A DNA stretch of 64,000 bases from CAVSDF01 sp963726715 (GTDB lineage Bacteria > Bacteroidota > Rhodothermia > Rhodothermales > BA12), in assembly GCA_963726715.1 (NCBI GenBank), contig CAVSDF010000006.1, positions 62,001 to 126,000 of the forward strand. The letters are read 5' to 3'. Positions 34,375 to 42,191 of this stretch are shown in pieces; positions within the stretch are counted from its first letter, which is position 1, and each line of letters starts with the position of its first letter. The position numbers and the translations under genes were made by a program. The notes below the pieces were generated by a model. It made no database searches. It was not told the origin of the DNA and saw only the letters and a list, made by a program, of their open reading frames with translations.

Positions 34375-35969
34375 CGCGCTCCCTCTGCCTCGCCGCCGCC
34401 CTCGCGCTCTCCGCCCTCGCCCCTGCCGCGATGGCCCAGCCCGCGTCGCGCGCGATGGCCTCCGTCGCCGCCCTCCGCACCGCCGCCGAGCGCAGCGGGT
34501 ACGCCGAGACGACGCGCCACGCGGACGTGCTCGCGTTCCTCGACACCCTCGCCCGCCACGACCCGTGGATGCGCAAGGCGACGCTCGGCTACTCGGTCGA
34601 AGGCCGCCGATTGCCGCTCGTCGTCTGGGGCGATGTCGCCGCCGCCACGCCCGATGCGGTGCGGGCGGCGCGGGCATCCGGCAAGGCCGTCGTCTTCGTG
34701 ATGGCGAACATCCACGCGGGCGAGGTCGAGGGCAAGGAGGCGATGCTCGCGATGCTGCGCGAGATGACGCTCCGGCGCCCGGCGGGGTGGGCGGAGCGTC
34801 TCGTCGTGCTCGTCGCGCCGATCTACAACGCCGACGGCAACGAGCGCGTCCGCCTCGACAACCGGCCGCTCCAACTCGGGCCGGTCGGCGGCATGGGGCA
34901 GCGCCCGAACGCCCAGGACCTCGACCTCAACCGCGACATGATGAAGCTGGCCTCGCCCGAGGCCCGCGCGCTCGTCACCGCGCTCACCGCGTATGCGCCC
35001 GACGTGCTCGTCGACCTCCACACGACCAACGGCTCGTCGCACGCCTACCACCTCACCTACGCCCCCGGCCTCTCGCCCGACACGCCGCCCGCCATCGACG
35101 CGTACCTGCGCACCGACCTGCTGCCCGCTGTGACGAACGCCGTGCGCGCCGCGACGGGCTACGAGATCGAGCACTACGGCAACCTGGAGGGCGCCTTCGG
35201 CGAGACCGGCGGCCCGCGCGGATGGACGACCTTCGACTACCGCCCGCGCTTCGTGACCAACTACGCGGGCCTCACCGGGCGCCTCTCGATCCTCTCCGAG
35301 GCCTACTCCTACGCCCCCTTCGACGAGCGCATCCGCGCCACCGACGCCTTCGTCCGCGCCACGCTCGACCGCGTCGCGAGCGACGCCCCGCGCGTCCGCG
35401 CCCTCGTCGATGCCGCCGCCGCGACGCCTCCCGCGACCTTCGCCACGAGCGCCACCTTCGCCCCGCCCGTCACGCGGACGATCCTCCTCGACGACGCCAC
35501 CGAGGAGCCGCACCCGTACACCGGCGCCATGATGCTGCGCCGCGCGGGCCGCCCCCGTCCGACGCCGATGCCGGTGCGCGACGCCTTCGTCGCCGCCGAG
35601 ACCGCCGCCCTCCCCGCCGCCTACCTCGTCCCCGAGGCCCTCAAACCGATCTTCGACCGCCTCGCCGTGCACGGCATCGAGACGGAGGCGGCGAGCGGGA
35701 TGTACGACGTCGAACGGTTCGTCGTGGATTCGTCGCGGCAGGCGCCGCGCCCGTTCCAGGGCGTCCGCGAGCGGACGGTCGCCGGCCACTACGAGAGCGC
35801 CCGCGTCGACGGCGCCGGGTACCGGCTCGTCCGCCTGAGCGACGGCCGCGCCCGCCTCGCCGCCGCCCTCCTCGACCCCCGCGCCCCCGACGGCTTCACC
35901 GTCTGGGCGCTCTTCGACGCGGCCCTCGCGGCCTCGCCGGTCCACCCGGTGCTGCGCGTGGTGCGGTGA
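34371..35969 (+). CDS. Secreted M14-family zinc carboxypeptidase
   Basis: Intact 532 residues with signal peptide (MTRSLCLAAALALSALAPAAMAQ). Zinc ligands are in ANIHAGEVEGKEAML (His-x-x-Glu) and VDLHTTNGSSHAYHLTY (second His). The sequence LVVLVAPIYNADGNERV and DLDLNRDMMKL with substrate-binding Asn-Arg are typical of M14. GRLSILSEAYSYAPF likely bears the catalytic Glu region. A 150-residue C-terminal beta domain follows. It would trim peptides in the periplasm. The start overlaps the transporter stop (ATGA). Its G+C and codon use match its neighbours. Confidence 0.92.
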   Translation: MTRSLCLAAALALSALAPAAMAQPASRAMASVAALRTAAERSGYAETTRHADVLAFLDTLARHDPWMRKATLGYSVEGRRLPLVVWGDVAAATPDAVRAARASGKAVVFVMANIHAGEVEGKEAMLAMLREMTLRRPAGWAERLVVLVAPIYNADGNERVRLDNRPLQLGPVGGMGQRPNAQDLDLNRDMMKLASPEARALVTALTAYAPDVLVDLHTTNGSSHAYHLTYAPGLSPDTPPAIDAYLRTDLLPAVTNAVRAATGYEIEHYGNLEGAFGETGGPRGWTTFDYRPRFVTNYAGLTGRLSILSEAYSYAPFDERIRATDAFVRATLDRVASDAPRVRALVDAAAATPPATFATSATFAPPVTRTILLDDATEEPHPYTGAMMLRRAGRPRPTPMPVRDAFVAAETAALPAAYLVPEALKPIFDRLAVHGIETEAASGMYDVERFVVDSSRQAPRPFQGVRERTVAGHYESARVDGAGYRLVRLSDGRARLAAALLDPRAPDGFTVWALFDAALAASPVHPVLRVVR

Positions 35970-36092
35970 CCCCCACCGGCTTCAACACCCTGAACGGGCT
36001 CCGACGCATCCTCCCTGCGAGCGGGGGAGGTGCCCGCAGGGCGGAGGGGGCCGGGCAGCGCGGAAACGGAGAAGCGCAGGGCGGAGGGGGCC
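35970..36092. repeat. Family A repeat (copy 2) with a partial second copy
   Basis: Full unit ending in CCTCCCTGCGAGCGGGGGAGG (36010-36030) and GCAGGGCGGAGGGGG (36037-36051). The last part, GCAGGGCGGAGGGGGCCG, is repeated at 36075-36092 after a GGAAACGGAGAAGC spacer. Confidence 0.8.
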
Positions 36093-36146
36093 GAAACACC
36101 CCTCCCACGCCCCCCGTTGGCCCGGCATCGCCCCGCCACGCCGTCC

Positions 36147-36774
36147 ATGCTCCGTTCGATCCTGCGCGCCCGCGCGCTCGCCCTGCCCGCCGGTGCCGTG
36201 CTGCTCGTGCTCGCCGCGTGCGGCCTCTCCGACCCCGACGCGCCCCCGACGGGCGCTGTCTCGCGCGATTCCGTTTCCACGACCTCTGCGCCTGTCGATC
36301 CCACGACGACGCTCGCCGACGCGCCCGCTGTCGATCTGCGCGTGGCGACCGGCGCCGACCTGCTCGCGCACGTCCGCGCGGCGCCGGGCGAGGTCAAGGT
36401 CGTCAACATGTGGGCGACGTGGTGCGGGCCGTGCCGCGAGGAATTCCCCGACCTCCTCGCCGTCGCCGACAGCCTGAAAGGCGAGGGGATGACGCTGACA
36501 TTCGTGTCGGTCGACGACTCGGTCGATGCCGATGCGGCGCGGCGGTTCCTCTCGCGCCACGGCGTCGGCGCGGCGGGCGGACCGGCGACGTTCATCCGAA
36601 GCCCGGCGCAGTCTCCCGAGGCGTTCGCTGCCGAGTTCACGCCCGAATGGAAGGGTGACCTGCCCGTTACGCTCGTCTACGACCGAACCGGCACCCGCCG
36701 CGCGTTCGCTCGTGGGACGCACCTCGCGCGCCTCCCTCGCCCGCGCCGTCGCCAGCGCCCGCGCCACGAACTGA
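36147..36774 (+). CDS. TlpA-like thioredoxin-fold lipoprotein (frameshifted near 36712)
   Basis: Signal peptide with lipobox VLAAC (Cys25). The thioredoxin domain has VVNMWATWCGPCREEFPDLLAVADSL (active-site WCGPC), a FVSVDDSVD strand, GPATFIRS and the cis-Pro region GDLPVTLVYDRTG. It would reduce or exchange disulfides in envelope proteins, for example cytochrome c maturation partners. After one inserted base near 36712 the C-terminus reads LVGRTSRASLARAVASARATN and stops at 36774; the span is 3n+1. It is the first of four same-strand genes with short gaps or overlaps (thioredoxin, thioredoxin-like, luxE-like, luxC-like). Confidence 0.88.
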
Positions 36775-36809
36775 GGCGCCGCGCGCTCTCCTCTCCGCCG
36801 TACCCGCCC

Positions 36810-37418
36810 ATGACCCGCCTCGCTTCTACTCTCCGCGCCGCCGCCTTCGCGCTCGCCGCCACCTTCGTCCCTGCCGCGCAGGCGCAGACCGCCGCCGCCG
36901 ACACCGTCGGGACGTTCGGCATCGGCATCGGAGCGCCGCTTCCGATGGCCGACGTCGTCCTCGCGCCCGCGACCGGCGCCGGTCAGCCCCTCGCGTCGTA
37001 CAGCCGCGGATCGGGCCTCGTCGTCGTGCTCTGGAGCAACCGCTGCCCGTGGGTCGAGCGCTACGACGCCCGCGTGACGGCCCTCGCCGCGCGCGTCGCC
37101 GACCGTTTCGGCGTCGTTCTCGTCTCGACCGCCTCGCAGGCGGACAACGCCGCCCGCGCCACCGAGAAAGGCTACGCGGTGCCCTACCTGAGCGACGCCG
37201 GAGGGGCCTTCGTCCGCGCCCTCGGGGCCGTCCGCACGCCGCAGGTCTACGTCTTCGGCGTCGACGGCCGCCTCGCCTACGTCGGCGCCATCGACGACAG
37301 CCCGGCCGATGCCGAGCGCGTGTCGAAGAACTACGTCGGCGATGTGCTCGCGTCGATCTCCACCGGTCAGGCGCCCGGCATGACGCGCACCGAAGCCCTC
37401 GGATGCCTGATCCGCTGA
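36810..37418 (+). CDS. Secreted thioredoxin-like (redoxin) protein
   Basis: Intact 202 residues with a signal peptide (MTRLASTLRAAAFALAATFVPAAQAQ). A peroxiredoxin/redoxin-like fold is suggested by VVVLWSNRCPWVERYDARVTALAARVADRFGVVLVSTASQ, where a single Cys in NRCPWVERY replaces CxxC. VPYLSDAGGAFVRALGAVRTPQVYVFGVDGRLAYVGAIDD (with the TP cis-proline) completes the domain. This N-x-CPW form is common in Bacteroidota redoxin-domain proteins whose substrate is unknown. The gene ends 16 bp inside the luxE-like gene, so they are translationally coupled. Confidence 0.85.
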   Translation: MTRLASTLRAAAFALAATFVPAAQAQTAAADTVGTFGIGIGAPLPMADVVLAPATGAGQPLASYSRGSGLVVVLWSNRCPWVERYDARVTALAARVADRFGVVLVSTASQADNAARATEKGYAVPYLSDAGGAFVRALGAVRTPQVYVFGVDGRLAYVGAIDDSPADAERVSKNYVGDVLASISTGQAPGMTRTEALGCLIR

Positions 37419-38485
37419 CCGAGGCCGACGATCCGGCGCGCTGGACCGACGCCCTCCTCGCGCTCCCCGACGCCGCCGACCCGGCCCACGCCACCGCCTT
37501 CGACGCGCTCGCCCGAGCCGCCGCCACGCACCAACTGGCCCACGGCGCCGTCTACCACGCGTTCGTCGCCGAGTCGGGCGGCGCGCGTTCCCCGGACGAC
37601 CCTGCGTGGACGTGGCGCGATGCGCCCCTCCTGCCCATCGAGGCGTTTCGGCTGGCGGATGTCGCCACCTTCGACGTGCGGAACGCCGAGGCCGTGTTCG
37701 TCTCGTCGGGGACGACGGGGCAGACTGGGCTGGCGGGATCGGCGCGGCACGCCGTGCGCTCGCTCGACCTGTACCGCCGCCTCAGCGCCGCCGCGTTCGC
37801 GCGGACCGTCGGGCGCGGGCCGTTCGTGTTCGCCTGCCACCTGCCCGGCTACACCGAGCGCGGCGCGGCCTCGTCGCTCGTGGCGATGGCCGAGCACCTC
37901 GTCGGGGCGTTCGGCGCCGGCGGCAGCGGCTTCTTCCTCGACGACGTCGGCGTCCTCGACCGCGCCATCGACGCGAGCCGGGCGTCGGGGCATCCGCTGA
38001 TGGTGCTCGGGGCGGCGTTCGGGCTGCTCGGTCTGGCCGAGTCGGGCCGCATCCGCCTTCCGCCGACGGCGCGTGTGATCGAGACGGGCGGGATGAAGAC
38101 GCGCCGCCGCGAGATGCCGCGCGCCGCCCTCCACGCCGCCCTCGCCGCCGGATTCGGCCTCACCGTCGACCGCATCGGCAGCGAGTTCGGGATGGCCGAG
38201 GCGACCTCGCAGGGCTGGGCCGCGACCGGCGGACGCTACGCCGCTCCGCCGTGGCTGCGCGCCCGCGCCCTCGACCCCGACGTCCTCGCCCGAGGCATCA
38301 CCCGCGACGTGCCCGATGGAAACGACGGACGCCTCGCGCTCGTCGACCTCGCCAGCGTTCATTCCTGCCCGTTCCTGCTCACCGACGACCGCGCCCGCGT
38401 CCACGCCGACGGCACGTTCGAGGTGCTCGGGCGGATGCCCGCCACCGGCCTGCGCGGCTGCAACTTCCTCCTCGATCCGCAATGA
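37403..38485 (+). CDS. LuxE-like acyl-protein synthetase (AMP-forming)
   Basis: Intact 360 residues. Motifs of the LuxE family: PLLPIEAFRLADVATFD, the nucleotide loop FVSSGTTGQTGLAGSARHAV, CHLPGYTERGAASSLVAMAEHLV, GGSGFFLDD, VIETGGMKTRRREM and SEFGMAEATSQGW. In luminous bacteria LuxE activates a fatty acid as acyl-AMP and hands it to LuxC. Here there are no luciferase (luxAB) or luxD genes, so the pair serves another purpose. It overlaps the redoxin gene by 16 bp and the luxC-like gene by ATGA. The adenylate-binding residues all appear to be present. Confidence 0.88.
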   Translation: MPDPLTEADDPARWTDALLALPDAADPAHATAFDALARAAATHQLAHGAVYHAFVAESGGARSPDDPAWTWRDAPLLPIEAFRLADVATFDVRNAEAVFVSSGTTGQTGLAGSARHAVRSLDLYRRLSAAAFARTVGRGPFVFACHLPGYTERGAASSLVAMAEHLVGAFGAGGSGFFLDDVGVLDRAIDASRASGHPLMVLGAAFGLLGLAESGRIRLPPTARVIETGGMKTRRREMPRAALHAALAAGFGLTVDRIGSEFGMAEATSQGWAATGGRYAAPPWLRARALDPDVLARGITRDVPDGNDGRLALVDLASVHSCPFLLTDDRARVHADGTFEVLGRMPATGLRGCNFLLDPQ

Positions 38486-39567
38486 ACACCGTCCCGACAC
38501 CCGCCGCCGACGCCCTCGCCCGCGCCGCTGCACTCTGGGCCGACCCCGACCACCCGTCCCGCGCCGCCGCCGTCGACGCCACCCTCGCCGCGCAGGGCGC
38601 CGCGTGGACGTTCGAGGCCGTCACGTTCGCCGTCAACCAGACGATGAGCGTCCTCACGCCCGAGGCCATCGCCGCGTGGCAGGCCGGGCGCACCGCCGCC
38701 GCGCCGGTCACCGTCGGCGTGCTCCACGCGGGCAACATCCCGATGGGCGAGGTGCAGGACGTGGCCGCCGTGCTGCTGGCCGGGCACCGCTACCGCGGCG
38801 TCGTCTCGTCGCGCGCGCCGCACCTTCTGCCCGCGTTTCTGACCGATGTCGTGCGCGAATCGGGCGGCGCCGTCGATGCGCGGATCGTCTCGTTCGACGC
38901 GATGCTCGCCGAGGCGGCACGTGGAGGCGCCGTCGTGGCGACCGGCTCCGACGAGACGCGCGAGGCCGTCGCCGAGCGGTGCGACGCCGTGGGGATTCCG
39001 GCGGATCGGCGACTGCTGCGCGGCCACCGCATCTCCGTCGCCGTCGTGGACGGGGAGGAAACCGAAGCCGAGCGCGAGGGACTGGCCGAGGACGTGCTCC
39101 TCCACGAAGGCGCCGGATGCCGGAGCATCGCCGTCGTCCTCGCCCCGCCGGGCCTCTCTCCCGACCTGTATTTCGCCGCCTTCGCCGCCGGACGCGGCGT
39201 CTACCCGGCCCCGCCCGCCACCGCCGCGGGCCTCCGAATGGCCGTCTCCCTCGCCCGCGCCACCCAGCAGCCGCACGCCGCCCTCGACGACGGCAGCCTG
39301 CTCGTGACGCGCGGCGACCCCGAGGCGCAGCGCGCCGGGCACCTCCGCTGGTCGGAGATGGCGGATGTCGGCGCCGCCGCCGCGTGGGTCGCCGCCCACG
39401 CCGACACGCTCCAACTCGTCGCCGCCCGCCCGGGCCTGCACGCGGCGCTGGTCGATGCTTTGGCGGCCACCGGCGTCTCCATCGTCGCCCTCGGCGACAC
39501 GCAGCGCCCGCCGCTCGACTGGCGCCCCGACGGCATCGACACGCTCGGCTGGCTGGCCGCGCTGTGA
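38482..39567 (+). CDS. LuxC-like acyl-CoA/acyl-protein reductase
   Basis: Intact 361 residues. An ALDH-like fold of the LuxC family: VTVGVLHAGNIPMGEVQDVAAVLLAGHRYRGVVSSRAPHLLPAFL (nucleotide binding), VVATGSDETREAVAERC, RISVAVVDGEETEAEREGLAEDVLLHEGAGCRSIAVVLAP, in which the Cys of EGAGCRS is the expected acyl-thioester nucleophile. It would reduce an activated acyl group to an aldehyde with NADPH. LuxC proteins are usually about 480 residues; this 361-residue form is like the short Bacteroidota ones. The ATG overlaps the luxE-like stop. It is the last gene of the four-gene unit; a 29-bp palindrome at 39607 may end transcription. Confidence 0.85.
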   Translation: MNTVPTPAADALARAAALWADPDHPSRAAAVDATLAAQGAAWTFEAVTFAVNQTMSVLTPEAIAAWQAGRTAAAPVTVGVLHAGNIPMGEVQDVAAVLLAGHRYRGVVSSRAPHLLPAFLTDVVRESGGAVDARIVSFDAMLAEAARGGAVVATGSDETREAVAERCDAVGIPADRRLLRGHRISVAVVDGEETEAEREGLAEDVLLHEGAGCRSIAVVLAPPGLSPDLYFAAFAAGRGVYPAPPATAAGLRMAVSLARATQQPHAALDDGSLLVTRGDPEAQRAGHLRWSEMADVGAAAAWVAAHADTLQLVAARPGLHAALVDALAATGVSIVALGDTQRPPLDWRPDGIDTLGWLAAL

Positions 39568-39606
39568 CGGGCGGATGGGTCGCGCTGTGATCTGGCGTCG
39601 GGGGGC

Positions 39607-39635
39607 GTAGAGACGCATCGGCGATGCGTCTCTAC
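39607..39635. repeat. Perfect 29-bp palindromic repeat, family E
   Basis: GTAGAGACGCATCG (39607-39620), one central G, then CGATGCGTCTCTAC (39622-39635). This GTAGAGACGCAT form is known to me as a common intergenic repeat in Bacteroidota and cyanobacteria. It sits between convergent genes and could also terminate transcription. Confidence 0.85.
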
Positions 39636-39720
39636 CGGGCGTCGCGCTGCGCCGGGCGTCGGTATGGGACTGTGCACCGTGTCGCGCCGGTCCGATGCCG
39701 TCCGAACGGCGCCTCCACGC

Positions 39721-40845
39721 TCACGACACCTTGGCGCGTTTGCGCGCGGCGCGGCGCGTGGCGGACGCGGGCGGCGGGACGGGATCGGGCGGGAGGTCGC
39801 CACCGCCGAGGAAGGCGTCGAGGCGGGTGTGAAGGGCTGCCGGGGCCTCCCACTGCGGCAGCAGGCCGGTGTCGAGGCGCGTCACGAGCAGGTCGTCGTC
39901 GGTGTGGGCGACGAGGTCGGGCAGGGCGTCGTAGTGCGGCGCGACGGCGTCGGTGAGGGCGGGGACGACGACGAGCATCGGGCACGAGACGGCGGCGTAC
40001 GAGCGCAGGGCGTACTCGTCCATGAAGAGCAGTCCCTCGGCCAGCCGCCGCGGCGCGTGCGCGGCCCCGTCGGCCTTGGACATCGCGTGGGCATCATCGA
40101 CGAGGTCGTCGGGGACGTCCGCGCCGGTCGTGAAAACCTCGTCGGTGTAGTAATCGCGGACGGCGTCGCGGCGCGTCCGGCGTGCGTGGAGGAGGCTGAA
40201 AGCCCCGAATCCGCCCGTCAACCCCATCACCAGGCGCTCGACGACCGATCCCTCCGATCCGCGCTCCATCCCCGACGGCGCCACGAGCGCGAGGCGCCGC
40301 ACCTTCGACGGCGCTGCGACGGCGACCGCGGCGGCGACTTCGGCGGCGAGGCCCCACGCGACGATGTCCGCCGGTTCGCGGGCGACGGTCGTGAGCAGGT
40401 GGCGCAGCTGCCGCTGGTAGAGGCCCGCGTGGTAGCGGATCGACGGGCGCTCGCTGTGCCCGAAGCCGAGCCAGTCGGCGGCGATGACGGGGCGCGTCGT
40501 CGTGGCGACCACGTGCGCCCACGTCGGCGCGAGTTCGTGCGTCGAGGCGACCGGCGAGAGGCCGGGCAGCAGCACGATGGGCGTGCCCTGACCGGCTCGC
40601 ATCGTGTAGGCGACGCGGTGGCGCCCGAGCGGCATCGTCCCGGCGACGCCCCCCGCGAGCGTCGGGAGGGGGCGGCGGGCGGCACGGGCGGACCCGGCGG
40701 CGCGTCCGGCCACCCGCCCGGCGACGACGGCGCCGAGGGCGAGGGCGCCGGTGAGAAGGGCGCGCGGGCCCGTCGAGACGAGCGGGCGGAGGCGGTCGAG
40801 CGGAAGACGGGACACGAAGCGGGCCGGACGAACAGGGGGGCGCAT
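39721..40845 (-). CDS. Alpha/beta-hydrolase-fold protein lacking the nucleophile
   Basis: Intact 374 residues. An N-terminal membrane-like segment (LLTGALALGAVVAGRVAG) precedes the fold: TPIVLLPGLSPVASTHELAPTWAHV, VIAADWLGFGHSERPSIRYHAGLYQRQLRHLL, ADIVAWGLAAEVAAAVAV, VRRLALVAPSGMERG, PMLVVVPALTDAVAPHYDALPDL. At the nucleophile elbow, where homologues read G-x-S-x-(G/E), this protein has W-G-L-A-A-E, so the Ser is missing. The C-terminal His position reads DTGLLPQWE rather than H-LLPQWE. Both changes are in an intact ORF and are unlikely to be sequencing error. A non-catalytic or altered role is inferred. Confidence 0.75.
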   Translation of the reverse strand: MRPPVRPARFVSRLPLDRLRPLVSTGPRALLTGALALGAVVAGRVAGRAAGSARAARRPLPTLAGGVAGTMPLGRHRVAYTMRAGQGTPIVLLPGLSPVASTHELAPTWAHVVATTTRPVIAADWLGFGHSERPSIRYHAGLYQRQLRHLLTTVAREPADIVAWGLAAEVAAAVAVAAPSKVRRLALVAPSGMERGSEGSVVERLVMGLTGGFGAFSLLHARRTRRDAVRDYYTDEVFTTGADVPDDLVDDAHAMSKADGAAHAPRRLAEGLLFMDEYALRSYAAVSCPMLVVVPALTDAVAPHYDALPDLVAHTDDDLLVTRLDTGLLPQWEAPAALHTRLDAFLGGGDLPPDPVPPPASATRRAARKRAKVS

Positions 40846-40932
40846 CCGGGAGAGAGGGGCAGGGGGAGACGGCGGCCCGCGTGGCACGCGGAGCGCCGCA
40901 AGCGGCGGGCGGGGCCGGGCAGTGGTGGCCCG

Positions 40933-40949
40933 GCGTATCTTCTACGCCG
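40933..40949. promoter_or_regulatory. TATCTTCT box within palindrome GGCGTATCTTCTACGCC upstream of tRNA-Arg
   Basis: The TATCTT box (40936-40941) is about 60 bp before the tRNA; the 6-bp arms GGCGTA/TACGCC may be coincidence. Confidence 0.3.
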
Positions 40950-41002
40950 CGGCACAGGCTCCGGGCGTCACACCCGGACGTGATTTCACGAGAGCCGCAC
41001 CC

Positions 41003-41075
41003 GCCCTCGTAGCTCAGGGGATAGAGCGACGGTTTCCTAAACCGCAGGCCGGAGGTTCGATTCCTCCCGAGGGCA
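41003..41075 (+). tRNA. tRNA-Arg (anticodon CCT)
   Basis: Cloverleaf folds by eye: acceptor GCCCTCG/CGAGGGC with discriminator A, D-arm GCTC/GAGC, anticodon loop TTCCTAA (anticodon CCT, reads AGG), T-arm GGAGG-TTCGATT-CCTCC. The only mismatch is A.C at the top of the anticodon stem. The CCA end is not encoded (CCC follows), consistent with the CCA-adding enzyme at 11688. Confidence 0.95.
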
Positions 41076-41118
41076 CCCGGCGGGGTGCACGGTTTCGTCT
41101 CTGGGGTGCGCGATGGGC
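41076..41118. other. Spacer after the tRNA
   Basis: Part of a 359-bp gene-free stretch. No T-tract terminator follows the tRNA; repeats occupy the rest to about 41287. Confidence 0.4.
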
Positions 41119-41168
41119 GGTCCTTGAGCCTGTCGAAGGGCCGCGCGCAGGCGCCGACAGGCTGAGCC
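41119..41168. repeat. Inverted repeat TTGAGCCTGTCGAAGG ... GACAGGCTGAGCC, family G
   Basis: Arms GAGCCTGTCG/CGACAGGCT around a GC-rich centre. The TTGAGCCTGTCGAAGG form is a widespread bacterial intergenic repeat as far as I know. Confidence 0.7.
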
Positions 41169-41256
41169 ACTGACGCTTGAACGGGCGCGGTCCGCCGCTC
41201 CAGCATAGGTGAACCGCTCTGCAAGGGCACCGGCGGGACGGGGCCTCGGCTCGTCG

Positions 41257-41287
41257 GACCTGTCAGGCCCAGCAACCTGTCAGGTTC
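41257..41287. repeat. Paired ACCTGTCAGG repeats, family H (copy 2)
   Basis: GACCTGTCAGGCC and AACCTGTCAGGTT, 18 bp apart, parallel the pair at 23220. Confidence 0.65.
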
Positions 41288-41399
41288 AGGACATCGCGCA
41301 GGATTGGTCGTTGGAACAAGGATCGGCGTGCGTCGGTTGGGGCGTGGCGAAGCGGCTGCGCGGATGGGCAGTCGGGTGCCCGCGTGAGCGCCGCCGCGC

Positions 41400-41407
41400 T
41401 ACCTTGG
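41400..41407 (+). promoter_or_regulatory. -7-like box TACCTTGG upstream of the first yceI-like gene
   Basis: 27 bp before the ATG at 41435. Confidence 0.45.
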
Positions 41408-41434
41408 CGGTTCACCGTCGCCCCCCGCCCTCCC

Positions 41435-42163
41435 ATGTCCGCACGCCTCGTCCTCGCCGGGATCGCCCTCGCCGCCGCCGTCTTTCCGGTGGCCGGGTGC
41501 CGCCGTCGTCCGCCGCCCCCGCCGCCCGAATCGGCCGACAGCACCAACGCGGCCTTCCTCGCCACCGACACGCTCGTCTTCGACGACTTCAGCTCGCGCG
41601 TGCGCTGGGCCGGGGTCGGCTTCACAGACGTTCGGTTCTCGAAGATGCGCGGCGAGGTCGTCCTGACGGGCGAGGCCCTCACCGGGATGACGCTCGTGCT
41701 CGACGCCGCCTCGCTCGTGCAGATGAGCGCGCTCCGCAGCAGCAGCGACCCCGCGAGCGCCGCCTTCCTCGACGCCGCCCGCCACCCCGAGGTCGTCTTC
41801 CGCCTCGACGCGGCACGCCCGGACACGACCGGCGGGTCGAGCGCGGCCCTGCTCGACGGGAAGCTCACGCTCTGGGGCGAGACGCGCCCGCTCACCGTGC
41901 CCGCGAGCGTCCGCATCACCGCGACGCCGGTCGGCACCGAGGTGCGGCGCAGCGTGGCCATCAACGCATCGTTCGTGCTCACGTCGGCGCAGTGGGACTC
42001 GACCGGCGCGCACCGCACCGGCCCCATCGAGGTTCGGGCGACGCTCATCGCCCGCCCGCGCGACGCGTCGGCCCCCGGCGGCTCGATCCGCGCGATGCAG
42101 CGCTACCAGGATTCGCTCCGCAGCATCCCCGGCGGCGCGGCCGACTCGATTCCCATCGACTGA
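41435..42163 (+). CDS. YceI-family lipoprotein 1
   Basis: Intact 242 residues from the ATG at 41435, which puts the lipobox PVAGC at Cys22. The YceI lipocalin-like barrel is recognisable: FDDFSSRVRWAGVGFTDVRFSKMRGEVVLTGEALTGMTLVLDAASL, then DAARHPEVVFRLD and LDGKLTLWGETRPLTVPASVRI, ending with SAQWDSTGAHRTGP. YceI proteins bind amphiphiles such as polyisoprenoids in the periplasm, and one homologue is linked to acid or base stress. A Pro tract (RRRPPPPPPES) joins the lipid anchor to the barrel. The next gene encodes a second YceI lipoprotein 28 bp downstream. Confidence 0.85.
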   Translation: MSARLVLAGIALAAAVFPVAGCRRRPPPPPPESADSTNAAFLATDTLVFDDFSSRVRWAGVGFTDVRFSKMRGEVVLTGEALTGMTLVLDAASLVQMSALRSSSDPASAAFLDAARHPEVVFRLDAARPDTTGGSSAALLDGKLTLWGETRPLTVPASVRITATPVGTEVRRSVAINASFVLTSAQWDSTGAHRTGPIEVRATLIARPRDASAPGGSIRAMQRYQDSLRSIPGGAADSIPID

Positions 42164-42191
42164 CCTCTCATCCACCCACTCCCCTCCCCCC

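Noticed and set aside
36147..39567. Bioluminescence (lux) operon
   Set aside because: luxA, luxB and luxD are missing; only the LuxE and LuxC homologues occur, and these have wider roles.
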